64,000 bases of DNA. Origin: Arenicola marina (lineage: Eukaryota > Annelida > Polychaeta > Arenicolidae). Shown one piece after another: positions 37,301 through 47,953 of this stretch (position 1 is its first letter; the number at the start of each line of letters is the position of its first letter). The position numbers and the translations under genes are program-made. Under the pieces are notes generated by a model. The model worked only from the letters and a program-made list of their open reading frames with translations. It had not been told where the DNA came from and did not search any database. Where the stretch lies: the NCBI GenBank assembly GCA_964019135.1, contig OZ025255.1:7936001-8000000 (forward strand), read 5' to 3'.

Positions 37301-39030
37301 ACAGATGCAGACAGAGAGAGATGGAGACAGATGCAGACAGAGAGAGAGGGAGACAGATGCAGACAGAGAGACGGAGACAGATGCAGACAGAGAGAGGAAC
37401 ACAGATGCAGATAGAAAGATGGAGACAGATGCAGACCGAGAGAGGGAGAGAGAGGCAGACACAGAGAGGGAGACAGATGCAGACAGAGAGAGGGAGAGAG
37501 AGGCAGACACAGAGAGGGAGACAGATGCAGGCACAGAGAGGGAGACAGATGCAGACAGAGAGAGATGGAGACAGATGCAGACCGAGGGAGAACACAGATG
37601 CAGATAGAAAGATGGAGACAGATGCAGACCGAGAGAGGGAGAGAGAGGCAGACAGAGAGAGGGAGACAGATGCAGACAGAGAGAGGGAGATAGATGCAGA
37701 CAGAGATGGAGACAGATGCAGACCGAGAGAGGGAGACAGATGCAGACAGAGAGAGAGGGACACAGATGCAGACAGAGAGAGGGAGACAGATGCAGACAGA
37801 GAGAGGGAGACAGATGCAGACAGAGAGAGAGGGAGACAGATGCAGACAGAGAGAGAGGGAGACAGATGCAGACAGAGAGACGGAGACAGATGCAGACAGA
37901 GAGAGGAACACAGATGCAGATAGAAAGATGGAGACAGATGCAGACCGAGAGAGGGAGAGAGAGGCAGACACAGAGAGGGAGACAGATGCAGGCACAGAGA
38001 GGGAGACAGATGCAGACAGAGAGAGGGAGACAGATGCAGACAGAGATGGAGACAGATGCAGACCGAGGGAGAACACAGATGCAGATAGAAAGATGGAGAC
38101 AGATGCAGACCGAGAGAGGGAGAGAGAGGCAGCCACAGAGAGGGAGACAGATGCAGACAGAGAGGGAGACAGATGCAGACAGAGAGAGGGAGACAGATGC
38201 AGACAGAGAGAGGGAGACAGATGCAGACAGAGAGAGAGGGAGACAGATGCAGACAGAGAGAGAGGGAGACAGATGCAGACAGAGAGACGGAGACAGATGC
38301 AGACAGAGAGAGGAACACAGACGCAGATAGAAAGATGGAGACAGATGCAGACCGAGAGAGGGAGACAGATGCAGGCACAGAGAGGGAGACAGATGCAGAC
38401 AGAGAGAGAGGGAGACAGATGCAGACAGAGAGCGGGAGACAGATGCAGACAGAGATGGAGACAGATGCAGACCGCGGGAGAACACAGATGCAGATAGAAA
38501 GATGGAGACAGATGCAGACCGAGAGAGGGAGAGAGAGGCAGACAGAGAGAGGGAGACAGATGCAGACGGAGAGAGGGAGATAGATGCAGACAGAGATGGA
38601 GACAGATGCAGACCGAGAGAGGGAGACAGATGCAGACAGAGATAGGGAGACAGATGCAGACAGAGAGAGAGGGAGACAGATGCAGACAGAGCGAGGGAGA
38701 CAGATGCAGACAGAGAGGGAGACAGATGCAGACAGAGAGAGGGAGACAGATGCAGACAGAGAGAGGGAGACAGATGCAGACATAGAGAGGGAGACAGATG
38801 CAGACACAGAGAGGGAGACAGATGCAGACAGAAAGAGGGAGACAGAGGCAGACTGAGAGAGGGAGACAGATGCAGACAGAGATAGGGAGACAGATGCAGA
38901 CAGAGAGAGGGGACACAGAGAGATGGCGAGAGGGGGGTGAGAGAGGGGGAAGAAGAGAGAAAGGCGAAAGTGACAGACAGAGGGACGGAGAGAGAGGGAG
39001 ACATAGTCAGAAAGATAGGTACAGATAGAG
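34362..39030. repeat. Purine-biased 24-bp satellite (AGACAGATGCAGACAGAGAG)
   Basis: About 190 tandem units based on 24 bp, with 20-, 22- and 26-bp variants created by gain or loss of AG pairs. The left 200 bp and right 300 bp are degenerate. Twenty of the 24 plus-strand bases are purines. Landmark variants (AGATAGAAAGATGG; CCGAGGGAGAACAC) recur at about 35362, 36446, 37577, 38063 and 38470, and blocks at 35394 and 36479 are near copies, so there is a higher-order repeat of about 1085 bp. All three minus frames are open for over 1400 codons because the unit contains no stop triplet in any minus frame. This is not evidence of a protein. Confidence 0.96.
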
Positions 39031-39722
39031 AGACAGAGGCAAGCAGAGGCAAAGAGAGAGACTTAGACACAGCCGGAGGGAGCAGAGACCGAGACGAAGG
39101 CGAGGGAATTAACATACAGCTCCACAAATACAGGTGGACAGAGAGCTCAAACAGCAGTAAGAGTAAGGAGCACGAGAGAGAAAAACAGACAGGCGTGTGA
39201 CAGACAGACAGGCATTTGACGCTTCCTTATGACGCCTGGGGGAGCTTGTGTCGGATGTCGGAAAGCCACACAGCCTCTTCACTTCCTCACAATCATAAAG
39301 AATACGCCCTCGGTAGCGGGTCGTCTGCCACATCCGGTCTAATTACAGTTTATATTCATACAAGGCGATAACGGGGCGTGATTACTGGGAACACTGTCGC
39401 TAGGTTCATCTGGCTGATAAGGCTCTGGGTGAACGGCAGTGTCAGGATATCCTCTTTATGTCCAGTTTACTGCCCTTGTGGAGCATTATATGGGACTCCC
39501 GGGATATTAGATATTTGTAACGTCCGATATATAAAACACAATGAATAATAAAAAAAAAACATCAGTGTTTCCTCAGGTACAAGCTTCTCATACATTGGAT
39601 ACATAAATATATCTGCTGCATTATAACATTATTCATAAGGGTTAATAAGATAGTCATTTGCCATTTTTTGTCTGTGATTGTGTTCCTTATATCGTGGAGG
39701 ACTCTTGGCTCACATGTACGCT
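39031..39722. other. Unique DNA right of the purine array
   Basis: 39031-39210 still carries degenerate GAGA and ACAGAC words. From 39210 to 39500 the sequence is unique and fairly GC-rich, with an unassigned 74-codon minus-strand open frame (39333-39109) whose first part, RYRGRILYDCEEVKRLCGF, looks protein-like by composition only. 39500-39720 is AT-rich and unremarkable. Confidence 0.45.
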
Positions 39723-39724
39723 TC

Positions 39725-39885
39725 TGTGAGTGATTAGTGTAGTGGTTAGCGTACTAGAGCGCAGATCAATAGATCCCGGGTTCGAAACTCTGGGGCATGT
39801 TTCATCCATTCACCAGTCATCGTCCCGGGAGGTTATGTGTTCCAGTTTAGCCCTTGCGTGCACAAAAGCGACATAGAACCCCAAT
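39725..39885 (+). mobile_element. tRNA-derived SINE, family 1, best copy
   Basis: The head carries an A box (TTAGTGTAGTGGTTAGCG) and a B box (GGGTTCGAAACTC). The tail follows with GGGGCATGTTTCATCC, CGTCCCGGGAGGTT, CCAGTTTAGCCC and CACAAAAGCGACATA. It is the most complete of the three family-1 copies in the window and serves as the reference for the split copy at 13515-14075. Confidence 0.82.
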
Positions 39886-41440
39886 TCATTTTGTATTGCA
39901 ATGTTTCTATTAAACAAAGGGTTGAACAAAGATAATTGTAAATAACCCCAACAGAATAAAGGATTGGGTTTTATTTCATCCATGTTATGTCGCATTGTAG
40001 TGCATCCAAACGAGTTGGCCGACCATTGAATCCACTTTCCGCCTTTGACTCACTCCGCTAGGGCTCCATTATATCTCTGTTGTCGCCTACTTCCTCAATG
40101 CATTTTCACACTCACCCGCCAGGGCGGCGCTGCGCAAATTGATAGGTAAAATGCGATGGCGATGAACAGAAAAAATTCAGTCACATTTATAATATTTTCA
40201 AACGGGTACAAGCTTTTTTTTGCTGTATTAAATCCACAGAGCTCGTATTTTTATGTTTTAATCTTGAAAATTATAATGTTGCAAGAAATTACAGCTGATT
40301 TGACCGTTTTTTAAGAATGTTGAAATTTGACCCCGGCCGACAGCAGCGGTAAAACGGAGCTTGCGTAGCGCCACAGTGCGGGGAGCTTGCATTCAATCAT
40401 GTGTCGAGACCGGAAGTTTCTACTTACGGCGAGGTACCAAAGTATTTCAGCCACGTGATGTCCTCACGTGATTGATTGGCCAATTATAACAGCTTCCTCG
40501 TATGATTGAATGAATCCCCGTATCCACGAATCTTAGTTTAAACATATTTTTCTCTTCTAAATAAAAAGCATGTATTGCCTGTGCACATTTCTCTTGCTTG
40601 ACATTAAATACCGGACACCTTATGTATAATCGGCATGAATGCTATCATTTCCTGTGACATTACATCCCGGGGGGGGGGGGGGGTTCTTAATATATTGCTG
40701 GGTTTGGGGGGGGTTCCGCAGTAAAGCCCCCCCCCCCTTTTTTCACCGCCAAAATCCGCTTCGAAGGGGTATTTTTTCTCTATGAACGCACATTTTCAGA
40801 GCCCCCCACCCTCCGGTCGCTAGTTTTAAAACATCCGCTCTAAAGGGGTATCTTTTTGATAGGGGTATCAAGGCTCATCCTCATCGTAGCATTGCGATAG
40901 GCATTGGTGACTGATTCTGATCGCTGACAGCAGTGCCGAGCAATACAGACCGTAAGAGATTGTGCCAATATCAATTTCAGGAACACATGATTATTCCCTT
41001 CTTCTGATATAATAAGGAAGGAGGCAGGCTAGAGGCGGCGTTCCACGGCACGACGGAACTTGCTTCCACCCACGGAGCAAATCAGTCCCATCGCCCCAGC
41101 TATGTCAACAATATCGTAGCTTAATGCGGACAGTAAAACTGCGGCTCATGCAGTAATTGCCCCACAGTACGATTTTCAAAATCTGTTGGGAAAAGATAGC
41201 CACACTTTCCCACACGAGATGCACCCGTCTGCTCTTAAAGTGACAACATGCCCTGTTATTTAGTGGACACGATAAGATTGTTAATAGTAATAGGTTTATT
41301 TCATATGAAACATGTACATTACATTTTCCTTCGCAAACTGAGCAGAAGTAGTGTATATATGTGTTAGAATTCCTATAAGAACCTAAATACATCATATCCA
41401 TTAAACGCATGTTCAAGGTTTAACTGTAACATTTTTCACA
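39886..41440. other. Unique DNA with G/C homopolymers
   Basis: Pure G runs lie at 40669-40683 and near 40707, and a C run at 40726-40738. 40370-40470 is GC-richer. 40980-41440 has a 103-codon minus-strand open frame without family resemblance. No gene is called. Confidence 0.5.
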
Positions 41441-41444
41441 TTAC

Positions 41445-41605
41445 TGTAACAATTTTAACAGGACTAACATTTTCAAAAGAACTAACATTTTCAACAGGAC
41501 TGTAATAGTTTTAACAGGACTGTAACAGTTTTAACAGGACTGTAACAGTTTTAACAGGACTGTAACATTTTCAAAAGGACTAACATTTTCAACAGGACTG
41601 TAACT
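41445..41605. repeat. 20-bp minisatellite (TTTTAACAGGACTGTAACAG)
   Basis: About eight tandem units based on 20 bp, some with TTTTCAAAAGGACTAACA in place of the consensus. Small and moderately diverged. Confidence 0.88.
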
Positions 41606-41639
41606 TTGTTTCGAATGTAATAGTAAATATATGGCAGAA

Positions 41640-41830
41640 ACACTATTTTAACTTGACAGCTGATCGTCAGTTCCAAGCTACATGTATTATACGTCACATA
41701 TTTCTGTCTGCTGAGTTCAGGGATGATGGGCAGGCTCCATGCCATGTATTTCACAGCGACAAGAATAGACCATTATGGCAGTAATCAGGCCTACCATTTC
41801 AGACCCTGACAACCGGGACAAAACTGTTAC
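41640..41830 (+). repeat. Dispersed repeat family R5, copy 1
   Basis: Shares with 50420-50650 the ordered blocks CTTGACA-CTGA, TACGTCACA, TTCAGGGA, ATTTCA-GCGACAAGAATAGA, ATCAGGCC, and a final ACTGTT. Identity is moderate. The class is unknown, with no terminal repeats seen. The adjacent 20-bp array may be part of this copy. Confidence 0.55.
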
Positions 41831-42770
41831 AATAGCTTCAACTGGGGAGGTGCCGTCACCCTCATGTGTGCACCTGAACGAACTCTCACACAGCCTCCAC
41901 AGGGGACTTTGTGGCAGGCAACGCGAATAACACCACCGGGAAAAAATGGCGAAATGAGCGCATGAACCACGAAACACTTCCATGATAGGATATCAGAAAC
42001 CCGGGATCAGAAAACAACTGCCAAGCTGAAACGCTGACCTACAACATGTCATACGTGTGTGAAAGGTCGATCGGGTGGGTGCCCTCATACAGCAGGGCTG
42101 TTAGCTACTCGATCGTGAGCTCTCGCCTTCACCGTTGATCTGATTTTGACAAGGCGATATCGACAATTATATAAACACCTGCCTGCCTGCCACCCCCACC
42201 TCGTCGCCCAGAGACCCACGTGGCGCCGAGCACTTCCCAATAACTCCCCTTTAATAGGTTAATATCACGTTAGGCCCGCCTTAGTCTCCAGCTAGATGGC
42301 GCCCCGCTGTCAGTCCCCTGCCGGAGCCTGACGGGCCGGCGATGAGGCGGGATTATGACGGGCACGGCGGGCTTTACGGGGCTCAGTCGGCATGACATAA
42401 ATGCTATTTGCTCGCCGTTATGTCCATGTTTTTGCGGCTTGATGAATGGCCTAATAAACCACGCTAGAGTGACTACTCTCAAAGCGCTTGCGCTCAGTGA
42501 CCTTGTCACAGGCGTGTGGGGCTTTCCACTATACCCCCCGACCCCCTGCCCCTCCACCCCCCCTCCCCCCCCCCCCCCTACACACACACCCGGGATGGCG
42601 GACCACTGGGTCACATCGTTGGGCCAGAGTCGGGGCGCTGGCTCCTCCCTCCCTCATCACACCCTCAGTGGCCCCATTTACTGGCAGCAAAGCCCGACTC
42701 ATCTACAGTCTATATTGGGCTAAAAGTCGTCCTCTCTTGGCAGTTTTGAGATGAAAATCGTATTAAAATT
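41831..42770. other. Unique DNA with C-rich run; possible conserved segment
   Basis: 42340-42480 (containing TGACATAAATGCTATTTGC) is unique, balanced sequence of the type often seen in conserved non-coding DNA, though conservation cannot be tested here. 42525-42595 is C-rich and generates proline-rich open frames in three plus frames, which I reject as genes. Confidence 0.4.
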
Positions 42771-42774
42771 ACGT

Positions 42775-42830
42775 AGGCGCGACCGTGGCTCAAACCCGAG
42801 ATCCATTGACTGCTCTATCATTAGACCCAT
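42775..42830 (-). mobile_element. SINE head remnant (tRNA-like)
   Basis: On the minus strand, GGTCTAATGATAGAGCAGTC is followed by CGGGTTTGAGCCACGG, an A-box and B-box pair at shortened spacing. No tail of family 1 or 2 follows. It lies directly beside the 22-bp minisatellite. Confidence 0.35.
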
Positions 42831-43080
42831 ATTGCCACATCATCATTGCACCCATAACGCCTTATCATTGGGCCCAAGTTCCCTAATCATTGGGCCCAGG
42901 TTGCGTAATCAATGGGCCCAGATTGCGTAATCAATGGACCTAAGTTGCCTAATCATTAGGCCCAGGTTGCCTAATCAGCGGGCCTAAGTTGCCTAATCAT
43001 TGGGCCCAGGTTGCCTAATCATTGGACCCAAGTTGCCTATTCATTGGGCCCAGAACGCCTAAGCCTTAGGCCCTGGTTTC
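42830..43080. repeat. 22-bp minisatellite (GTTGCCTAATCATTGGGCCC)
   Basis: About eleven tandem 22-bp units, moderately diverged, with ATTGGGCCCA, AATGGGCCCA and ATTAGGCCCA alternatives. Confidence 0.9.
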
Positions 43081-43086
43081 CTAATA

Positions 43087-43215
43087 CCCATGTCCAGGTG
43101 CCTGTGCCAGGTGCCTGTGCCAGGTGCCTGTGCCAGGTGCCTGTGCCAGGTGCATGTGCCAGGTGCCTGTGTCAGGTGCCATGGCCAGATGCCTGTGGCC
43201 AGGTGCTGTTGCCAG
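43087..43215. repeat. 13-bp minisatellite (CAGGTGCCTGTGC)
   Basis: About nine tandem 13-bp units, nearly identical at the left and diverging at the right (CAGATGCCTGTGG, CAGGTGCTGTTGC). It starts within a few bases of the end of the 22-bp array. Open frames across it have a 13-residue period and are artefacts. Confidence 0.9.
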
Positions 43216-44815
43216 GTGCGGGCCTGGAATGTGAAGGGCCACGTCTTGGCGTTGACCTGACATTCAGAAGTTAAACCGCCTTCAGTCTCGGTCAACGAGA
43301 CATCGACACGTGACCGAGAACACCGGGCGCTGCTGGAGCAGGAAGCCACCTGTCCATGTCACTGTCAACGGAAACGCCACCTTCGTTAAATAGTCTGCGT
43401 CGGCCGGATACCCCAGACATATGTCCAATTATACATGGCGCTATCTGTTCCTGTCCAGCTTCTGGGTCATAAGGGATTTCAAGAGATGAATCCCAATATG
43501 TGACAGGCAGACAAACTATAGTCTTCCTCTTGGTAAGACCAAATATCTGTTTTCTCAAAAATATCAATTCGTCTGAATATTCCTAGACTAATAACTCCTT
43601 CACCTGCCTATAATTGGCATGATCAACAATTAAGCCGGAACATACATCTACGTCACTTGGTCCAAAAGTTCAGCTTTAATGCTAGAGTTTGTTCAGATGT
43701 TGTAACTTACAAGTGCCACACTGACCAAACTATGAACACAACCACAGAGATCGCTTCTATATTTACTCTTCTATGGGCAAACTATATTCATTTTTGCGAA
43801 TTAGTATATCCAGAAGCTGGTCTTTAAAGTTGCAGGAAAATGTTATGAACAAATATTTGTCCAGGAAAGCACTAGATGCATTATCCAGTCATGTTAACTG
43901 CATGAAAAAGGTATGCCTTTCCACATCTATCTTCATGTTAAACGGTGTAACACGGCAGCAAGGTCCCGATTTGTATCATGTGGTAGACAAGAAAGAAAAA
44001 CGTGACTTGCACCAGTCTGGCAATAAGTGACCATAACAATATGCCCTTATATTTATTTCATACTATCTGTATAGATAATTTATATTTAAAAAAAATGCGG
44101 TTCTATTAAAAAATAATTCCGTCAGAAAAGGCGCTAAAAGGAAGAACAATGTCCGGAAAAAGCGTGAGTGGCACAAAGAGTTCTGGGAAATATTTTGGTG
44201 TTATCTTGACTTTTTCTATGGAGATAAAAACAAGTTATTGGCAAATCATTATAAAATTAATGAGCATGTCTAATAATATACATCCACATTACGTAACTTT
44301 TCCGTTACATAGATGACAATATTGCATGTAAATGTGTCTACAAAATACGTTGTCATGCGATGACGCCATCTTGACATCTCGCAGGGACCAAAATAATACC
44401 CAGAATGCATTGCGCATGCAGTGACACCTCACGGTGGCATAATCTGAACTATGATTTGCGAAGTCGTCTATTGAAGGAAATCATCAATTTGAAGAACTTC
44501 CACATTTTATAACATACCTAACTGAAACACCACTACTCCTTTTGAGATGTTTTTTATCTGGAGTTGGAGTCACTGGATCGTCATTCATTTGGTTTTGCTC
44601 TGGACCCCCGGGCCAGCGTGTCTCCTGGACAGGAAACCTGACTAAAGGTACATGGCTGGCCGCACGTGACACCTTACTCGTCCTGTAGGTCATCGCCTGC
44701 TCGTCACGCGGTCTCCATGGTGACTTTGGTAAACAAGATAGTAAAATACACCGGTCGTGTAAGCGATAAAAGGTCGGGCAATAGACCACTAGGGCCGAGC
44801 GGATGTCAACCATGG
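43216..44815. other. Mostly unique DNA with candidate minus-strand exons
   Basis: Two minus-strand stretches look more like exons than the surroundings: 44624-44518 (reported in the findings) and 43567-43292, a 91-codon open stretch including LEIPYDPEAGQEQIAPCIIG. Their frames do not join across the obvious splice sites, so I do not call a gene. The rest is AT-rich, with nothing recognised. Confidence 0.35.
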
Positions 44816-46155
44816 AGCCAGAGGGGGCACTCCGAGGTGAGGGTGATGGCACCCCGAGGTGGGCGTGATGGCACCCCGAGGTGGAGGAGATGGCACCCCG
44901 AGGTGGGGGAGATGACACCCAGAGGTGGGTGTGATGGCACCCCGAGGTTGGTGTGATGGCACTCCGAGGTGGGTGTGATGGCACCCTGAGGTGGGGGAGA
45001 TGGCACCCCGAGGTGGGGGAGATGGCACCCTGAGGTGGGGGAGATGGCACCCCGAGGTGGGGGAGATGGCAGCCCGAGGTGGGGGAGATGGCACCCCGAG
45101 GTGGGGGAGATGACACCCAGAGGTGGGTGTGATGGCACTCCGAGGTGGGTGTGATGGCACCCTGAGGTGGGGGAGAAGGCACCCGGAGGTGGGTGTGATG
45201 GCACCCCGAGGTGAGTGTGACGGCACCCCGAGGTGGGTGTGATGGCACTCCGAGGTGGGGGAAATGGCACTCCGAGGTGGGTGTGATGGCACCCCGAGGT
45301 GGGTGTGATGGCACCCCGAGGTGGGCGTGATGGCACCCCGAGGTGAGTGTGATGGCACGCTGAGGTGGGGGAGATGGCACCCTGAGGTGGGTGTGATGGT
45401 ACCCCGAGGTGAGTGTGATGGCACCCTGAGGTGGGTGTGATGGCACCCCGAGGTGAGAGAGATGGCACCCTGAGGTGGGTGTGACGGCACCACGAGGTGA
45501 GGGTGATGGCACCCCGAGGTGGGTGTGACGGCACCACGAGGTGGGTGTGCCGAGGTGGGGGAGATGGCACCCTGAGGTGGGGGAGATGGCACCCCGAGGT
45601 GGGGGAGATGGCAGCCCGAGGTGGGGGAGATGGCACCCCGAGGTGGGGGAGATGACACCCAGAGGTGGATGTGATGGCACCCCGAGGTGGGTGTGATGGC
45701 ACTCCGAGGTGGGTGTGATGGCACCCTGAGGTGGGGGAGAAGGCACCCGGAGGTGGGTGTGATGGCACCCCGAGGTGAGTGTGACGGCACCCCGAGGTGG
45801 GTGTGATGGCACCCCGAGGTGGGGGAAATGGCACTCCGAGGTGGGTGTGATGGCACCCCGAGGTGGGTGTGATGGCACCCCGAGGTGGGCGTGATGGCAC
45901 CCCAAGGTGAGTGTGATGGCACGCTGAGGTGGGGGAGATGGCACCCTGAGGTGGGTGTGATGGCACCCCGAGGTGAGTGTGATGGCACGCTGAGGTGGGG
46001 GAGATGGCACCCTGAGGTGGGTGTGATGGTACCCCGAGGTGAGTGTGATGGCACCCTGAGGTGGGTGTGATGGCACCCCGAGGTGAGGGTGATGGCACCC
46101 CGAGGTGGGTGTGACGGCACCACGAGGTGAGGGTGATGGCACCCCGAGGTGGGTG
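44815..46155. repeat. 22-bp satellite (GAGGTGGGTGTGATGGCACC)
   Basis: About 60 tandem 22-bp units. Variants (GGGGGAGATGG, GAGTGTGATGG, CACCCTGAG, CACTCCGAG, GGCAGCCCGAG) recur in the same order in the left and right halves, displaced by about 542-564 bp. The array thus contains a large internal duplication, with a truncated unit near 45548 at the seam. The minus strand is open in two frames for over 400 codons with a 22-residue period (HLGVPSHPPRGAITPTSGCH); this follows from the repeat. Confidence 0.96.
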
Positions 46156-46695
46156 GTTATGGTTTTGCTGAGCTACAATATCTGAATCCTGCTGTGTCAG
46201 CCAGATCCACCGTTCCTGATCCCTCCCAGTGTGGACCCCGTGACCTCCATGCGGTCCCTCCCCACAGTACCCCAGGCACGTTCCGGACACAAACGAACCA
46301 AATGACCGACCTGCAGTTCCAGGTTTTGATTTTGCTGGAGCCGCAGTTGCTTTTTTTTCTCGATGCCACGCGCATACAAACCCTGCTCTGATGTTGGCAA
46401 TGGTTCTGTCAAGTTCTGCATCATGAAGCCTATCGTTATATGGCAGAACAGCCCTATGATATCCATTCTTTACTGACGCAAATATTATAACAATAGCGCG
46501 AGTTAGCGGGGCGTTAGGCACTTTTATAAGCCCGACATCAAGCTGTAGCAGCCCGCCATTTTTCATTATTCGCCCGAGGCCGTCAATAATGTAATGTAAA
46601 GTAAAACATTTTCCGCAGACTGTCTGCAAATCGCAAGCCTTTCCACATGTAGTCGGCGCGCCTTTTTGATACCATGTATCATTGCCAAGAAACAT
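46156..46695 (-). other. Unassigned open stretch running into the satellite
   Basis: The minus strand is free of stops from an ATG at 46695 down into the 22-bp satellite, giving about 180 unique codons before repeat sequence begins. It includes a cysteine pattern CGKACDLQTVCGKC near residue 17. I do not recognise the product. A second minus frame is also open for part of the way (46466-46197), which weakens the case. Upstream, at about 46765-46815, lie a CRE-like TGACGTCA and a CTATGGCAACG resembling an RFX X-box half, so a first exon is conceivable. Treat it as hypothetical. Confidence 0.2.
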
Positions 46696-46914
46696 CGCAC
46701 GTGCAACTAGGCAACTAGGCAGGTAAGTGGGCCATTTAAAGCTATAACTACAATTCTTTGGTGCGTGACGTCATCTTTCATTGTTCTATGCAATGTCGCT
46801 ATGGCAACGATTGTCGATTGCATGGGCAGCAGGGCGGTTTGGGTCCGAATACGGCGTTTTAGCGGCTTTCGGATTTAATGCAATATGTACTAGTTAACAT
46901 GACCACCAACTCGT

Positions 46915-47150
46915 AATAGCGAGCGCAAGCGACCTCCTAAAGTAACATGCATGCGTATTCAAAGTCCATTTCAAGCATAGGCTTAGGACTTTAATTTCGC
47001 GTAACAGCCCCCATGAGACGTTTTCGGATTCGGAGTAAATATAAGCTGTACATAAATATATTCAAGCAAAGAGAGGTCAAAGCCTGTTATGTCATGTTTT
47101 TAATAATTAAATCAGCTGCCCCACAAACTTAACGAATAAATGTTTCAATG
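46915..47150 (-). repeat. Dispersed repeat family R1, copy 2
   Basis: Reverse-oriented partner of 11440-11670; the shared blocks are described there. Its right end lies 35-40 bases from the TTAA-flanked transposon that follows. Confidence 0.75.
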
Positions 47151-47188
47151 ATAATACTGGATGTATACTTTAAATTAATTAAAGTTAA

Positions 47189-47949
47189 GGTAAGCCACCC
47201 ATAATGAGCCTCGGCGATTTTGAGCAGACCTCGGTAAACTTCGGCAAACATCGGCGGGCTGTAGCTCTGATATTTTACGCAGTCTTAATGAAACAAAGCA
47301 CGAATAAAACACAGCAAAAGAAGTGGTGACATAGGTAAAATAAATAGAGCATCGTATAATAAGCTTCGGCGATTTAGAGAAGACATCGGTAAACATCGAC
47401 AAACATCGGCGGGTGTCAGTGAAAGGGGAATCCCTAACTCGTTACGTCATTCATTGGTGTGAAGTAAGCTGCTCCAAAAAATATTTCTGAAATAACATTT
47501 TCAAGTTTCAGGACGTGTTTCTCGGGAAATGTGCACGGCTACCTATATTTTTCTTTATTTTTATTACCAGAACTATGTTTTCAGAAGTTTTTAAACGTGG
47601 TTTGGTGTCAAGATTTTAATTTTTGAGGAAATTATAGCCAATTTTGTGAAGGCGGTGACATTTTTGAATATCATTCCTGTATTGCACTAGGTTTAAGCTT
47701 TCCAAAGAGCTATTACCGTGATAATGACTTAAGATTGAGCTGAATTGTAGCAAAATTACATATTCGTGGTAGTTGTCAAGTTTTGGTCATTTTGTGAAAT
47801 GGGGGGTGTACTTGGAAAATGGAGAATATTTTTTTAACGGGACGGTAAAGTATCCTAAAAATTCACCAGAAGGTGTGTAATTGGGCATACTTTCATAAAA
47901 TAATCACAAATGCAGAGTTCTTTTACTTTGCTATTATGGGTGGCTTACC
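47189..47949. mobile_element. TTAA-flanked non-autonomous DNA transposon, 761 bp
   Basis: Perfect 17-bp inverted ends (GGTAAGCCACCCATAAT at 47189-47205 and its complement at 47933-47949) are each flanked directly by TTAA (47185-47188 and 47950-47953). TTAA target duplications are the hallmark of piggyBac elements, though the end does not start with the usual CCC. The interior has no transposase-like frame. It contains a 60-bp direct duplication (47206-47268 and 47356-47418). The perfect ends suggest a fairly recent insertion. The alternative is a TA-target element whose ends happen to begin TTAAGG. Confidence 0.8.
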
Positions 47950-47953
47950 TTAA

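Noticed and set aside
34339-39127. Minus-strand open frames of 1,481 to 1,550 codons
   Set aside because: All three minus frames are open across the same 24-bp satellite because the unit has no stop triplet. There is no unique coding sequence, signal peptide or splice site, and the peptides are pure 8-residue repeats.
42355-42754. Plus-strand proline-rich open frames
   Set aside because: Three plus frames are open across one C-rich tract with no other support.
44484-46695. Histidine/proline-rich repeat protein of 550-630 codons
   Set aside because: It consists mostly of the 22-bp satellite in two minus frames. Only the unique ends are of interest, and these are reported separately at low confidence.
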